A DNA stretch of 64,000 nt. It comes from Trichinella spiralis. Lineage: Eukaryota; Nematoda; Enoplea; Trichinellida; Trichinellidae. Location of the stretch: positions 12,059,051-12,123,050 of the forward strand of contig CM012954.1 of assembly GCA_000181795.3 (NCBI GenBank). The letters run 5' to 3'. Every line of letters starts with the position of its first letter. Within the stretch, counting starts at the first letter, position 1. The position numbers and the translations under genes are program-made. The notes under the pieces are model-generated. The model did not search any database, was not told where the DNA came from, and saw only the letters and a program-made list of their open reading frames with translations. Below are positions 35,301 through 49,100 of this stretch, in pieces.

Positions 35301-38300
35301 AAATGACAACGCATGAGAAAAATGTTTGAAACGCTGATAATGATGATGATTGTTTCTCTAGAATTTATGCAACATTTTGCGTTCACTGATGATGAGAATG
35401 GCATATGCTTCTCACCTGCCAAACGGTGAAAACATTACCGTTGCCTACTAGCACAGCTAGCTAGCTAGCTTGCGGTTTTATTTTTCATGTTGACGTAGTG
35501 AAATTTGAGATCTGCTAATTCTTCTTTTGTGTTTTCAAAACTACTTCTCCATACAATTGAAATTGGGGGTGAAACTTTGAATCATCCATCCATCATACAT
35601 GTTGCTTTTTTAAGCAGAAAGCAGAAAATTTTGCTTCTTTTGAGCAGTTACAAAATGAAAATATATTTCAAAACACAACAACAGTGGCAAAGTGAGGTTT
35701 TATATATCAGTCGTCCGATGGTCACATTTGGAAAATAGAATTTTACATTTAAAATGTGTTCAATTTGTCCAATGCGACACACGCACACCCATAGACGACG
35801 ACTATTTGCTTCAATGAGTGTGCAGTAGTGATTATTATTTGCGTTGTCCATTCAGGACGACGACGATTAGCATCAATTGTGACCGGCAAGCGGAAATTAA
35901 TCACTTGTTCTTACTGGTTTTAGGCTAATATGCTAATGCTTTTGAAGTATTTTAGCAATTTTTCATTGCTACTTAGAAGGGTATCTCTGATTGTAGTATG
36001 TTTTTATGCAATTTGTTTGATTGTCTTCTCTACGTTTACAGATTTGTTTCACTTGTCCAACATTTGAATACTGATTCTAACTGAGCAAATTTTGAAAGTA
36101 ATTTTCACTGAGCATTAGTTTTTTTTGATAAGACTGTGTATTTCACGTGAAAAACAAATTGCAGATTATTTTTTTGGAAAAATTTAATTTTTCTTCTTCT
36201 TGTGAAGAGATGGGAGATTTATGTGAACCGACTTTCTACATATGCATCAGAGATTGTGCTTAGAATGATCGATTTTCGTGAACGATTGATCAGTTTTTAT
36301 CATGCTACAATGGTTGGAGCATTTTAGCTCATTTGAGTTGTGGTTTCTTTCTTTTTTTTTCACTCAGTAAATGCATTTAACATTATTAATGCAAAATTCC
36401 AGCTGTGGTGTTCGTTAGCCGTTTCAAAAATTTTGGAATTTTCAAAATCACACTTTCTCAATTTATGTTTCGTATGACAAACAATAATGCAAGAAATGGA
36501 TGGGTGGATGCGATTTAGTGAAGCTATCTGTGATGATGCTGATGATGATGATGATGATGCACATTCGCTTTATTGATAGAAAATGCAGCACGCTTATATT
36601 ATTACGTGCATAATTTTGGCAATGGCTGTTTTGGTTCTGAGAGATTTGGGCCCGACTAATTTAAATTTTTACTATCTTGCTTATTTCAGAACTTCAGATC
36701 TGTACGGATTTTGGTTTCATTGGCATGTTTTTATCACTGTCATCTCATTTACTCAGAAAATAAGAATAGAATTGAATTAGATAAAGAAATAATAAAATTA
36801 AAGAATGTTAGCATGATGAAAACATTTTGCAATATGCATAAAATATACCTTTTCTATCTCAAATATTCCGTACCAGGCAAGAAAATTAAAATTTTGCATC
36901 ATTGATTTTATTCATTACAATGCAATTAGTATTGCAGAAATTTTTCAATGAAAAAAACAATTTCAGATTTATACGGAAACTTTGTGTTCAGCGAGCGTAA
37001 TTGTTGATTTGCCATTTACCTGACTGTTGGATAGCCGGCGTTAATTTTCCGCGTTCATATTAGCATCTGTTCTTGATAGGCAGCTGTTTTGCGCAGACAT
37101 GGAAATTAATTACTGATTTATTGGTACATTTATTTGTTAGATAAAGTTTTATAAAAAGTGAATATAATAGGGAGAATGGTAACTCTGCGATGAATGTTGT
37201 ATAAATTTGCGTTTTAGAAAACAGCTGATTGCTAACTGGAAAGATAAATAATTATACATGTGTGTATAGGCAGTATTTTGAGAGATTGTTTTTCTTTTGC
37301 AACTTTTTGCAGATAGATAGGGGGAAGTTTTGCTGAGATCGATTCAAAAATTATTGTTTTACACGTAAATTATTGAATGCTACTCTCAGCAGCGGATAAT
37401 GGACGCATTTTCATGAAAGCAAGGCAGAAATGGCATTGGGTGGTCCCAGCTGTCCGTGACGAGCACAAGCTGAGACAATAATGGCATGTTGCCATAAATA
37501 AATGGCATATATACATTTTTGTGTGTGTGTGTGTGTGTGTGTGTTGTGGATATCTACAAGTTTTTGACAGATGGCAAAGTGATTCATATTTTTTAGAGAA
37601 CATTTAGCTTTCTTCTTCTTCTTTTAGTTAAAAATTCTGTGTTGTCAAAATGTTGAGTTTTATTAGGCAGCTACTTAGTTGGCCGCACTGGTTGGTGGGT
37701 GAGTGTAATTTATATAAGCGTGCATGTGGTAGAGGAGGAGGTGTTGGTCGAAAATGGTGATGAAAGAATCGATGCATGCACTGCTGGAGGAGCCAGCTTG
37801 CTTGTAAGCTGTTGTTGGTCGCCGCCAACATATCGGCCGCCCATATTAGCTGCTATTCTCCTAGCTTTCCAAACGTAATTATACGTTGCTGCTGGCCGCG
37901 CGATTCGTCATGACAGTTGTCGCGTGTCATCTGTCACCATTTGCAAGTCGGATCGGCTGAGATCATCGCTTTGAACAGCAGCAGGCTAGAAAAGCAGTGC
38001 ATTGGTCCGTTTTTGCTTTCTGATCTGCAAACAGACAACTCAAAGGGACAAATAATAAAAAAATATTTATTATTATTTGTTTTCAACTTGTAATTATTCG
38101 TCATTATTTTGGTTAACCTCTGACTGATGCTGTGTCGAATTTCCATGAATTCAGCCGGTGAACAGCAGCCATTACCCAAGTCTATTTCATTACATCAATT
38201 TTTGGATGCAAACGGTCGACGGTCACCAAACGTGGTGGTATCTTGCTTCAGCGATTGGTTGACTCGTTTTTCTCGTCGTCATGGACCTGGAATTAGCAAA

Positions 38301-41300
38301 ATGACTACCTCTATAAGCCTCTGTGAGCAGCTTTTATTTAAAAATCAATATATACATATATATATAGCAATAGTTTGTTTACTTTTTTCATTATTATTTG
38401 TTGTTTGATTTGTTTTTGCATTTTCTGCACATGTTGTTGTTTTTGATATTGCTCTGCTGCTGCTGCGTTTGTTGTTGTTGTGATGCGTATAATTTGAGAT
38501 TATTGCTTTTTTTTATTTAATTTGTTGTTCAATTTCAATTTTATTTTAAGCTGTTGTTCATGAGGACTGTGCAATTGGTTCAGACGGTCGAAGTCAAGAA
38601 ACATCTCCCTCAGTTGAAAGCAACGATGTATCACCGGCTCAAAATGGTGTTATGGTAAAGATGCGTCAAAAGAAAACCGGCCGCCGGTGGACAGAGGTAA
38701 GCTTCCTCTGCTGTTTTAGTTCTGATTAGCATTTTTTGTTTTTGTTTCTTCTGCTAAGAAATTAATGCAAGTTTTTCTGTGAGTCATATTTTATTTAAAT
38801 TACATTGTTGAAAATATATTGCTGTTAACTTAACATTATCATTTTTTTTCCCTCGAAGTGTAGTCTTCCAATGAGCTAGTGTGCATGAGAGTATTATTGT
38901 AATTGTCATTTGGGAAAACATCATTTGTTGAAGATAGATTGCTGCTTGTGTGAAATAGAAGCATTTTACGAAAATGCGAAAATTATTATTATGATAATGA
39001 TAATTATGCTCAACGTTGTTGCTGTTGATGTTGTTAGTGATCAACTTGTTGTTTAGCTTGCATTTCTCTAACACTTGGGCGGTTGTTTATTGAAGTTTTG
39101 GCAGAAAATTCATTTTGAGCACAAGGCAGAGATTTCGAGTGATTTCGTAGTACTTGGAACGCGGTAAAAATTATTTTCGCGTTTTCAAAACTAACTTTAT
39201 CGAATTGCAACAACGCATTTCGAAAGAAAAAATTGATATTTATTGGAAAGTTGATTTACGATGAAGCATCCCCAATAAATAAATAAATAGCGAGCATTTA
39301 AAAATAGTTGACGCGCTTTTTGCAGCAAATGATTTTGACTTTTTCTTTCTTTTTTGCAATATAGTGAATGCACTTAACTTTAACTATTTTTTAAATTCTA
39401 ATTTCTTATTAGTTTTTCTGATCGCTTGCATCGAGAAACTTTCAGTTCCTCCTCTTGCACAAGGAAATTAAAATAGGGGGAGGGATTGGTGGTTTTAAGC
39501 ATTTTAAATGGATCCGCGGCGATATCCATTTCTCATGTGACAACTTCTTGTATAATATATTTTTCATTTGGCCTAGGACGTAATAGTGACGTTTATTGAA
39601 TTGCTTTTCATATATATAGTGTGTGTTCACTGCTGTTAATTTTCTTTTTGTACATTTTTCTTTTTTATTATTTCATTTATTATAAGTTTGATTTTCTATC
39701 GATCTGATGACGTCTACCAGCGATATATGTACCAACAGGATGTAAGCGTATAGGGCTTTTTCTACTACTATTTCATATTTTCGAATTGCATCAGCTGTGC
39801 GATGAATTCAGTAAATTCTGGAATTTGTGTACAGGAGGGCAACATTGATCCAATAATCGTGAAATGATAATAATTAAAGGAAGTGCTCGAGGTGAAGTAG
39901 TGTTTACAATGAGCTATGCTAATGATGACTTTTGCTGAGCAGAAGAGGGCAGAAATCGATGATCAGCAAAAATTGCGTGTGCATTCCTTGAATATAAATT
40001 ACTCAGGCGGGGGAGTCCATTTTAGTTTTATTTACAGCTTCAGTTTTTTAAGCAGAGTAAATAAAAATAATATATATATTTTCTAAATTGATCAGAGTTA
40101 AATTATCATTTTTGCACCAGTATTTTTTTTATTGGAATATTTATTGGTGAGAGCAGCTGCACATGAGTACAAGTGGCAGCAGAATTTGATTTTGTGATTG
40201 CGATGTCAATTTTGATCGTTTTCTTTTTCATTATTTATTATTTACTTGGGCTAAAACTTAGCATGTCGTTTCACTGGTGTGCTGATTTAGAAATTTCACA
40301 AATGTGCAAAAATGCAGTCATGTAAATTTATAGTAAAATATAAATGTGGAATGTAATGGAATAATTTTGTTGGAGAACAATCATTAAATTATGATGTGCT
40401 GTAATTTGTAATTATTTGTTAGCATTTTATTTTGCACTTTTTTTATCAGAGTATATTAGGGGAGTGAATTAGCAGTTTTAATTATGATCGAGAACTTGGG
40501 ATTTGCTTTTTCTTTGTGAAGTTTACTTCCGTTTCTACGGTGAAAAAAAAGATAATTGAACAGAGTGGTGAGATCTTTTTTTTCAGATTGTCATAAATTG
40601 TTTGAATTCCCAAATCATTATGTTCTTTGTTGAGATTTAATGTTCAGATTTTCCCAAGGGGAAAAAACAAATTAAAACCTGCAAATCAATAATTTGTAAT
40701 AACGCATTTTTTTTCTCGTTTAAAACATTTTTTTCCTACCAGATGCTTTTAAAACATTCTCTTTTTTTGCATAATTTTGTAAAGTTATATTGTTCGAAAT
40801 TGTAAGTTGGAAATGAAGTATTCGAACCTTCTATTATTCTTAACTGTTAGTGGGGTGGTTATTTTCACATGAAATTTTTTTGTTTCCATTTTTGCTTGCT
40901 TCCTTTGTTAATGCGATGCCATGTTATATATTATTGATTATTGTTGAATATTTTACCAATTACAATTACATAGCAAACAAAAAAAATTTACTTTCATCAT
41001 CTTTTAGCGGGATATTCAAAAACGCTTATCACTGCCGGCCGATCTTCGTTTGCCGATCAGTGTCGTCGAGAAATTGAATACCACACCCATACTGAACCGT
41101 CCGTTGACTCGAAAAAATCGTCGAGCTTCATTGGTATTTTCCATTTTGTTGTGTTGTGTTGTGTTGTTGTTCATCAAATTTTTATATTTGGTTTTTTTTC
41201 AGTCTGAAATTGGATTTGGAAAATTGGAATCCTATCAGAAGTTGGAAAAGCTCGGCGAAGGAACGTACGCAACCGTTTACAAAGGCAGGTCTAGGCTGAA

Positions 41301-43149
41301 CGATGCTCTGGTAGCGTTGAAGGAAATACGATTGGAACAAGAGGAAGGTGCGCCGTGTACAGCAATACGCGAAGTTTCCTTGTTGAGGGATCTACGCCAT
41401 GCCAACGTGGTCACCTTGCACGACATCATTTACACGGACAAGACGTTGACACTTGTTTTTGAATATTTGGTAAGCATATCTTTTAATAATGTATGTTCTT
41501 CTATATCTACCACAACAACAGCAACATATGCATGTTTGGATTTCCTTTTGTAAAAAAATTACAACTAAACTTATTTTTAAAAAGTCAATTTGATCAAAAT
41601 TCTTCATTCACAACCATCACTGTTAATTCACTTTTAATGAATGTAAAAGAAATATTTCAAATTTATTATTTATAAAGTTTTTTTCTTATTCTTCAACCAA
41701 CGTTAGTAATCATCTTGTTGAATGAGTGATGCTCGATTGAAATGTTGCTACACTGCACTGTAGATTTTTATTAATGATGCGCAGGTTTTAGTTTCATGCA
41801 CAGCTTATAGAAACATCTACAACAGTAAAGCAGACTTTATTAGCTAAAAGCATTTTCTCAGTGAAATTTATGCAAAGGTAATGTAGAACATATTTTAATT
41901 GCCCATAACGAAGAAGCTAAATTAAAATTTTCCAATATCTATTATTATAATTAAGCCTGAACGTTTGTTGAATTGTTTTATTTTACGTCAAATTTGAAGT
42001 TAATAATTTAATGAATTTTCAAGGATTCCGATTTGAAACAGTACATGGATTCTTGTGGCAACATTTTGAGCATGAACAACGTCAAGGTGAGCCTACTAGC
42101 TGGCTGACTGAAATGATGAATTGAATTTGTTGAAGTGACAATGTTTCTTTTTCTTTTTAAAGATTTTCACTTTTCAAATTTTGCGCGGGCTCGCCTACTG
42201 CCATGCTAGACGGGTGTTGCACCGAGACTTGAAGCCGCAGAATTTGTTGATCAATCACAGAGGAGAGTTGAAACTTGCCGACTTTGGTAAGTCTGAAAAA
42301 AAGCAGAATGGCTGGCTTTTTTGCACGATTCATTTGCATATAGCATACCATATCTTGTTATATTTTAATGCTTGTTTTTCATTTTATTTTACAGGTTTAG
42401 CTCGTGCGAAATCTGTACCGACAAAAACTTACTCAAATGAAGTTGTAACGTTGTGGTATCGACCTCCGGACGTTCTTCTTGGCGCTACAGACTATTCCAC
42501 GCATATTGACATGTGGTATGTAGGTTGTATCTGTGTGTATGTGTATGACTTGTGCTGTTGTGATCGATGTTAAAATTGGCAGTCGAAGTTTCCATATTGT
42601 TCACTAACATCGTTCAGGGGTGTGGGCTGCATATTGTATGAGATGGTTACTGGTCGTCCATTTTTCCGAGGATGCACAGTGGATGAACAGCTGCATTTGA
42701 TTTTTCGCGCCCTGGGCACTCCGAGGCGTCCGTATCATGCAGATTTGGTAGAGAGAATTGAACAATCACAATTTCAATTTCCTCTATACAGACCTGAACC
42801 ATTCATCAACCATGCTCCTCGACTGGATGTCGACGGTCTTGATCTGCTTGCTCAGCTGCTTCAGTTTGAAGGTCGAGATCGAATTGGTGCTAAAGACGCC
42901 ATGTCGCATTCATTTTTCTCTACTCTACCACAGGATGTGATGCAATTGACAGATAGTAAAACATCCACACTAACAGTTTAACAGTTAAATTTTAATTAAT
43001 TGTTATTTTAACATATTTAACAAATTTTAGCGGAATCAATTTTCACAGTACCTGGCGTGCATTTGTCTCGTGATCCGGGTCGTCGGACGTGTACATCGCA
43101 CGATTATCCGTACAATTTGATGAAAAGTCGTCGACAGAGCATGCTTTAA
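32363..43149 (+). CDS. CDK17: PCTAIRE cyclin-dependent kinase, CDK17/CDK16/CDK18 group
   Basis: Eleven exons: 32363-32585, 32915-33046, 38155-38322, 38551-38696, 41008-41133, 41203-41469, 42024-42086, 42163-42286, 42395-42515, 42618-42955, 43031-43149; 608 aa (human CDK17 523). The start MKRIKKRLS mirrors CDK17 MKKFKRRLS; an in-frame ATG 18 nt upstream (32345) is also possible. [23 protein letters not shown] and [15 protein letters not shown] are PCTAIRE-family N-terminal motifs. Kinase domain: GEGTYATV (about 283-290), ATP Lys in VALK (305), PCTAIRE helix (316-322), HRD (395-397), DFG (415-417), then [12 protein letters not shown]. The end RRQSML matches CDK17 RRQSMLF. All catalytic residues are present. 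Exon 10 uses a weak donor (A|GTAAAA) confirmed by the homologous continuation TESIFTVPG. Family kinases act in vesicle transport and neuronal traffic, activated by cyclin Y. Exon 3 may also serve as an alternative first exon. Confidence 0.95.
33047..38154 (+). other. 5.1 kb intron of the CDK17 gene
   Basis: AT-rich intron with no supported internal exon. Features: a G-rich GC-box-like run at 33131-33143, an AT run near 34987-35004, four tandem AGCT-type units near 35455-35470, a GAT/ATG trinucleotide run near 36530-36560, a GT run at 37521-37544, and a distinctly less AT-rich block at about 37790-37990 shortly before exon 3 that could be an internal promoter. Confidence 0.5.
37521..37544. repeat. 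GT dinucleotide run
   Basis: About 12 GT units within the long CDK17 intron. Confidence 0.9.
38697..41007 (+). other. 2.3 kb intron of the CDK17 gene
   Basis: GT-AG intron before the exon encoding the conserved [11 protein letters not shown] block. AT-rich throughout, no additional exon seen. The open segment at 40850-41077 is the exon-5 region read through its intron in another frame. Confidence 0.55.
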
Positions 43150-46100
43150 TAAGAATAATAATAATATTGTTGTTGTTGTTGAGAAATGAAGAAAATAGGA
43201 ATATAAAAAATGCTGTATATTGGATCAGATCATAGTTTATTATTCATATTTTGTTTATCAGCTATTGTTCTCAACAGCACCATCAACATCATCGTCATTA
43301 TCAGTAGTAATATTTCTTTTTTTATTTTTGCTTCTTGCACGTTTCACGATGCCAAAACTGCTCTCTGTTAAGTAATATGCCGCATCACACGAACATTTGT
43401 TTCCTTTTCTTTTAGAAATTTTTACTATCTTTTTTATACGTTGCTTTCAGCAAAATTAGCCATTTTTACAAAGCAATATTTATTCTATTTATTCTGCTTT
43501 TTTTCCTATCTGATCTTACACTGATGGTCATGATTCATTTTGTTATTAGTAATTCTCTATTCTTTCGATTATTTATTTCTGTCTCTGATCTTTCTCAAAT
43601 TTTTTCATGAGGTTTGAAAAAGAGACAAGCAAACAAAAAAAAATAGAAACAGCTGAAGCCCTCCCTATCTACTATACATATATACTATCTTTTTGTTTCT
43701 TCAGTTGTGATATTTTTTCTGTTTGTTGTTATTCATTATGATAAATAATGTGGCATGCTCTTCCTGCTTTCTTATCCCATTCCAGATGGAACCGAATATG
43801 CAGTACAACAGCAATTCACTTCCTTGTGCTTGTTCGGTTTTTGGTCCATTGTTGATCTTTTTTTAAGAAAAAGAATATTTCTTCCAATTTTATCCGCATC
43901 ATTTTTTACTTTTGTAAGCAACTGTTTGTTTCCATTTTGCTCATATGAAAAATGTCGCTTTGTTTTCTTCACTATATCAGCAATGTAGTTTTTGGAATTG
44001 CACTCCACTATTCATTTGCATTAAACCTTCAATACTATTATTGATATCATTATATCTTCAATTAATTAACATATTCGAAGTACGTGTAATTCATTAATTA
44101 TTTATTTGTTTTTTATTTGTTTAGATTTTGTTCTTAATTGGAGACTGTGTAAGTGAAAAAGAAAAGCAGAAAAATTACTACTTGACCGATGAACTTATCG
44201 CTTTGTTATCGTTCTTGTGAAATAGTCAGTGCCTTGTAATTGGTAAAAAAGGAATGCTATTTCTTATTTGATGGAAAACTTTTTTATAAAATAACAATAT
44301 ACTTATTTTTTATTATAAACAAATAGATAAATGAAAATAATGATAAGTAATATTTTTAGCGACAAATGGAGGAACAACATGGAAATTTTTACATTAAGAA
44401 TCAGGCAAAGAGTAGTAATGTGAAATCAGATCATAGCAAATTCTTCAAAGCCAGCATCTAACTTCGCCACTATTTTAAAATATGTTTCAACGGTCAATAA
44501 TCGATCGATCGGTGATTTGGCTTTTTATTTTGTTTAAATAAAAGGTAGGCTTAGTTTGTATTATTATGGTTTGCTTGGAATGTGCAAATTTTTTATCAGT
44601 ATTATTTTTATTACGCATGAATCTCCTTTATAAATTTTTATAATTGAATCAAAATTGACGCTGTTTATTTCACCAGTTATTACTATCAGTTGTCTGAAGT
44701 AGTTATTCAATTCAATGAATGGCTAATTCCATTAATTGGAAATATTGCCATTTTCGATTGCATTAACTGATAGCGGTTTTTTTGTGTGTGTGCGTGGGGG
44801 GGGGGGGAAGAAAATTCATTTATATATTCACATTTTTAGTATAGCTTTAAAATTTGGTGTAACAACCAACTGAATTGAATTGTATTAATTATTCATTCAG
44901 TGATAAGTATTAAAATTTGAATTGTTTTCTTCAGATGAAAGACAGTAAAATGAAAAGAAGGTACGTTGTATGTTTGTGATGTTATTTGAAATTTTCAATT
45001 TGCTCGAAGAACATTCTGTAGTTGTGGAATTGTTTAAGAACTAAATGTAAAATTTTACTAACAATTTAAATATTTTAATTTTTTATTCACTTTTGTTTGT
45101 TTTTGCAATTTGCCGAAAAATTTAATGTAATGAAACTTTGTCGCACTTTCAAATTGCCAAAGTTTTAAAGATTTTTATTTATAGGTATAGGTATCCTGAA
45201 AATAATGATAAAAGTAGTTTTACAAATTAAAGAAATAACTGGTGAAGAAATAAAGTATATATTTATATTCTTTGTATTGTGTAAGTGTTCATTTGAAAGC
45301 ATACTTCAAATAATCGAATATGGTTTTACTGAATTGTGTTATTGGTTTATTTTCTATAGATTAAGAAGAAGGCACTGTTAAATTTGAGGTGAATTATCAC
45401 GGAAATCAGTCAGATCAACGACAAATAAGAAAACTCATACAGCTTGTATGTGAAGTGAAAGTCACTTCTTCTGCTGATCGTTTTTACAGTTTTCTACTTG
45501 TCTGAGCTTTTCTTTCTGCTTTATAAACAGTTCAAAATCATTTTTGGAGGTGCTGACTAAAGGTAAGCTTAATTATTTTATTTATATTATTATTATTAGA
45601 TTGTTATTATCATTATTATTTGTTCTCAGTTTTGCTTTACTTTAACTAACCACCCTACTGAGCCTTTGAAATAGTCAAAATTTTTTCAAGGATTCCACCC
45701 TTGTGCGCAGTCAAGCCGATAGTTTAAAGAGCGGCATGCTTCTGTTATTCACTTTTAATTTGGGTATTGAATGAATGTATATGATGATAACCGGAAATTT
45801 GTTAGTCGGGTTTTCGTTTTGATCCTTTGACCGTGGCTTATGAAGGGGAAAATTGGAAACCAAGCGGGGCGCTTTATTATAATTATTATTCTAATTTTTA
45901 CTATTATTATTTCAATTCTGTTTCTTCTTATTCTTCCTCTTTTTCTTCTAATTCTGCTTGCTGTTATGAAAACTGACCATCTGTAGTGAACGCAGATGCT
46001 GATCGGCTTCTTGCTCATCGAACAGTGAACGGGCAACATTCAAATTGGTCGTCCTTCGGGGCACGCATCTGTTGGTTTTTAAGCTCGAATGCCGTCGTCC

Positions 46101-49100
46101 TCGAAACGAACCGCTGATGTACACTCGGTTCGTCTTGGACAATGGCTGCACTGTCGTGCAATTCGATCGGGTCGGTCACTTGACTGACCAGTGGTCAATT
46201 AATTTTCACCGTCCGGCACAACGGTGATCAGTAATCCGACGCTCAGTTTAATAATTAATCAACATCTTTACCGTTTCATTAGCAACGCCCACTTGAGCGG
46301 CCATTCTTATATGCAGCAAACAATGAGAGAAAAGGTATAATAAAATTATCATAATGCAAAAGTACACTTGGTCGAAGATCAGAAATCTCCTTGGTGGAAG
46401 TACAGATGTTTAGAAGTTGTCGATTTTTTCCTGCCGAACTCTGACACTTCAGGTCACCGATCCAAGCTAATGATGAAAAAGTAGCAAATAGAACACACAG
46501 CTAGGCAAAGCATTGAATGCCTCCCGTCGACTGGATACCAATTCAACCAGCCCTCTTCCCTCCCGTAGTGACCAACTGGTGCTTTGTTTCACTTTAACCA
46601 TCATGATGAATGAAAAAAATTTTTTTCCCACTTGTTACTGTTTTCAAAAATCACACCTACATCTGGCGCTTTTGCAGGAACAAACAAGCATTGTTGTGCT
46701 AGCAAAATGATTGTCAGACTAATTAATTAATTCGATTGTATTTCTTCTTAGTTTGGAAAAATTTCAAAAGGCATTTTTTAATAGCATTTTTATAAATTTG
46801 TGAATGAGAATATTCAGCATGTTTAACAATTTTCCATTGTTATTCTACTGTAAGTGGAATGCGTTGTTATTAATTAAGACTAGCGGGCTGTTTTTATTTC
46901 ATTTTTAATTTGAAAAGAAATTTTGACAAAAAAGAAAATTAAAAATTAAGATGCATTTTCTTCCAAGGTTAACAAGAGAGCTATTGAAATTTGAAGAAAA
47001 TATTTCCGGGGTGAGGTTTACAAATTAATTCAGGCCAAGGATCTCATTGAAGAGGAAAAGCAAAAGAAATTGAAAAAAATGGCAGGAAATTGCTTGTACT
47101 TTTTAATTTCATTTCTTATGCAAGGAATCGAAATGAATTGCTTTTTGAAAAAAGGAATGACACACAACACTTTGGAATAGATATTTTTCTGCTCTATTGT
47201 TTAATTGGTGACATTTTCATTTTGTCAAATTTTCAGAAAAAGCCGTTTCTTATTCCTCTTCTATTTTTTTGTTCTGTTCTGTTTTACATTCTCTTACTGT
47301 ACAATTTAATGCTTTTGCAAACAAAATGCGCGTCCTCCACTTGTGAAATTGCAGATTTATAAGATATATGATATTAGTAGAGATTTCATTGCCAACAAGA
47401 GATGTATACTTGCCTTTGCCCAGGTCAACCTTTTTAAAGTGAACAAATTTCCATTATTTCAATTGCAGCAGTGAATTTTCAAATTATCTTCTGAACAGTG
47501 TTTATGTTTCAATCGCATTAAGTAGTATTTAAATTTAAAAAGTGAAAAATTTGACACAAAACAGCAAATACAAATGGAATTAACTTTTTGAAATGACTTT
47601 TTATTTTTTCATTTTCAGCATATTTGAATATTATTTTTCATTTGACTAAAAGTAGTTCAGAAAAATTAAAGAGAAAGAGAAAAATATGAAAAAGAGTGAT
47701 AATTTTTGAACTCTTGTCTTATTTATCAGTTATGATAGTAATGCATGGCAGTTTCTTCTTCTTCACCTTCTTCCTTAATGAAGGTTGGTTATTGTTTGAA
47801 AGTAATAATTAGATGAAATCTGTTGGATAAGAGTTGTCAAAAGCTGGATGACCCTGACAAAAAGCTGGTGTCATATTTTTATTTCGCAAAGCTGCTCACG
47901 AACTAGCAATTGGTGGTTGGATTGGATGGCTTGGCGAAGGAAAAGTGCCGCCAAGCGTGAAGGCCAAGACAAAATACAGAACAGAGCAGAACAGATTGGC
48001 CATTCCAGGCAGCCGGCTGACTAACATAACAGACTGACTGACTGAATGCTAGGGTGCTGCTGACTTTTTTCCATTTTCACTCACTAGCCCACTTGTGGAA
48101 AAGTTGTGTTCACATTTCTCATTTTTCAACAAAGCCAACAACACACAAGCTGCATCGATCAACCGGAAGCCATAGAGCAGTCGGTGCATGTAAAAATATT
48201 TTTGTTGTTCGCCTCAGTATGGGTCACACCCGCGGTGCCAGCGTTCACCGGCTCATTAATCATCCCTTTTGTACGTCTAAGCAAAGACCGGCCAGTTGCA
48301 GGCAAGAAAAGCAAACTTGTACCTGCAGTGCACACTAAGTGGGACTTTGGCAGAGTTTTGTAAAAATTTTTCCACAAACTTCCCACGGTTCGTTTTTCAT
48401 CTCATTCTATTGATGCTGGCAGATTCACAAAGGTGAATACAAATTTTGGAAAAGAAATCACAGTTGAAACAGACAATTCAAAAATACAAATGAAAGATGA
48501 AAATTTTCAGAACTCACATATGCTTATTTATATGAAAAATATTTTCATCAATTTTATCTGCAGAAACAAAAAGAGAAATTTATAAACAGTTGCTGCAACT
48601 AATTGATCTCATAATTTTCAGTGAATTATGAAAATATTTTTCCATCAAATACTGGTTATCTTCAGCAGATACTTTTGTATTAAATATATATGTATATGCA
48701 TATTTTTAGCTTATATTTATATATATGGTGCCGCACCTTCTATTCGCTTCGAACCGGCTACATTGAATTAATCATTTTAATGAACAGATTGGTTAATAAT
48801 AATAATAGCCTGTCATTCATTTATTTAATTTTAGACTCTAATTAAGGACAGCTTTTCTGAAAGCTGCTTGAAATTTTATTCTATTTTAGGGATCAAGTGT
48901 GAAGTTACTTTTGTGAAAATTTATAATTTTGTAGCAGCTGCACATATCACATTGAGCACTAAATCAGTTCTATTGGTAGAGCTGGAAAATTTTTCCAAGT
49001 AAGTAACTTTTGAAATATCTTCATCATAACAATGCAATTGGGTGAGTTTCATTATTGGACAAATAATGCATGCGTGTTAACTTGTTTGAAATTATTACAG

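Noticed and set aside
48054-48363. Overlapping plus-strand ORFs in a less AT-rich block of the 43-50 kb gene desert
   Set aside because: Two frames and the reverse strand are all open; no motif and no splice context.
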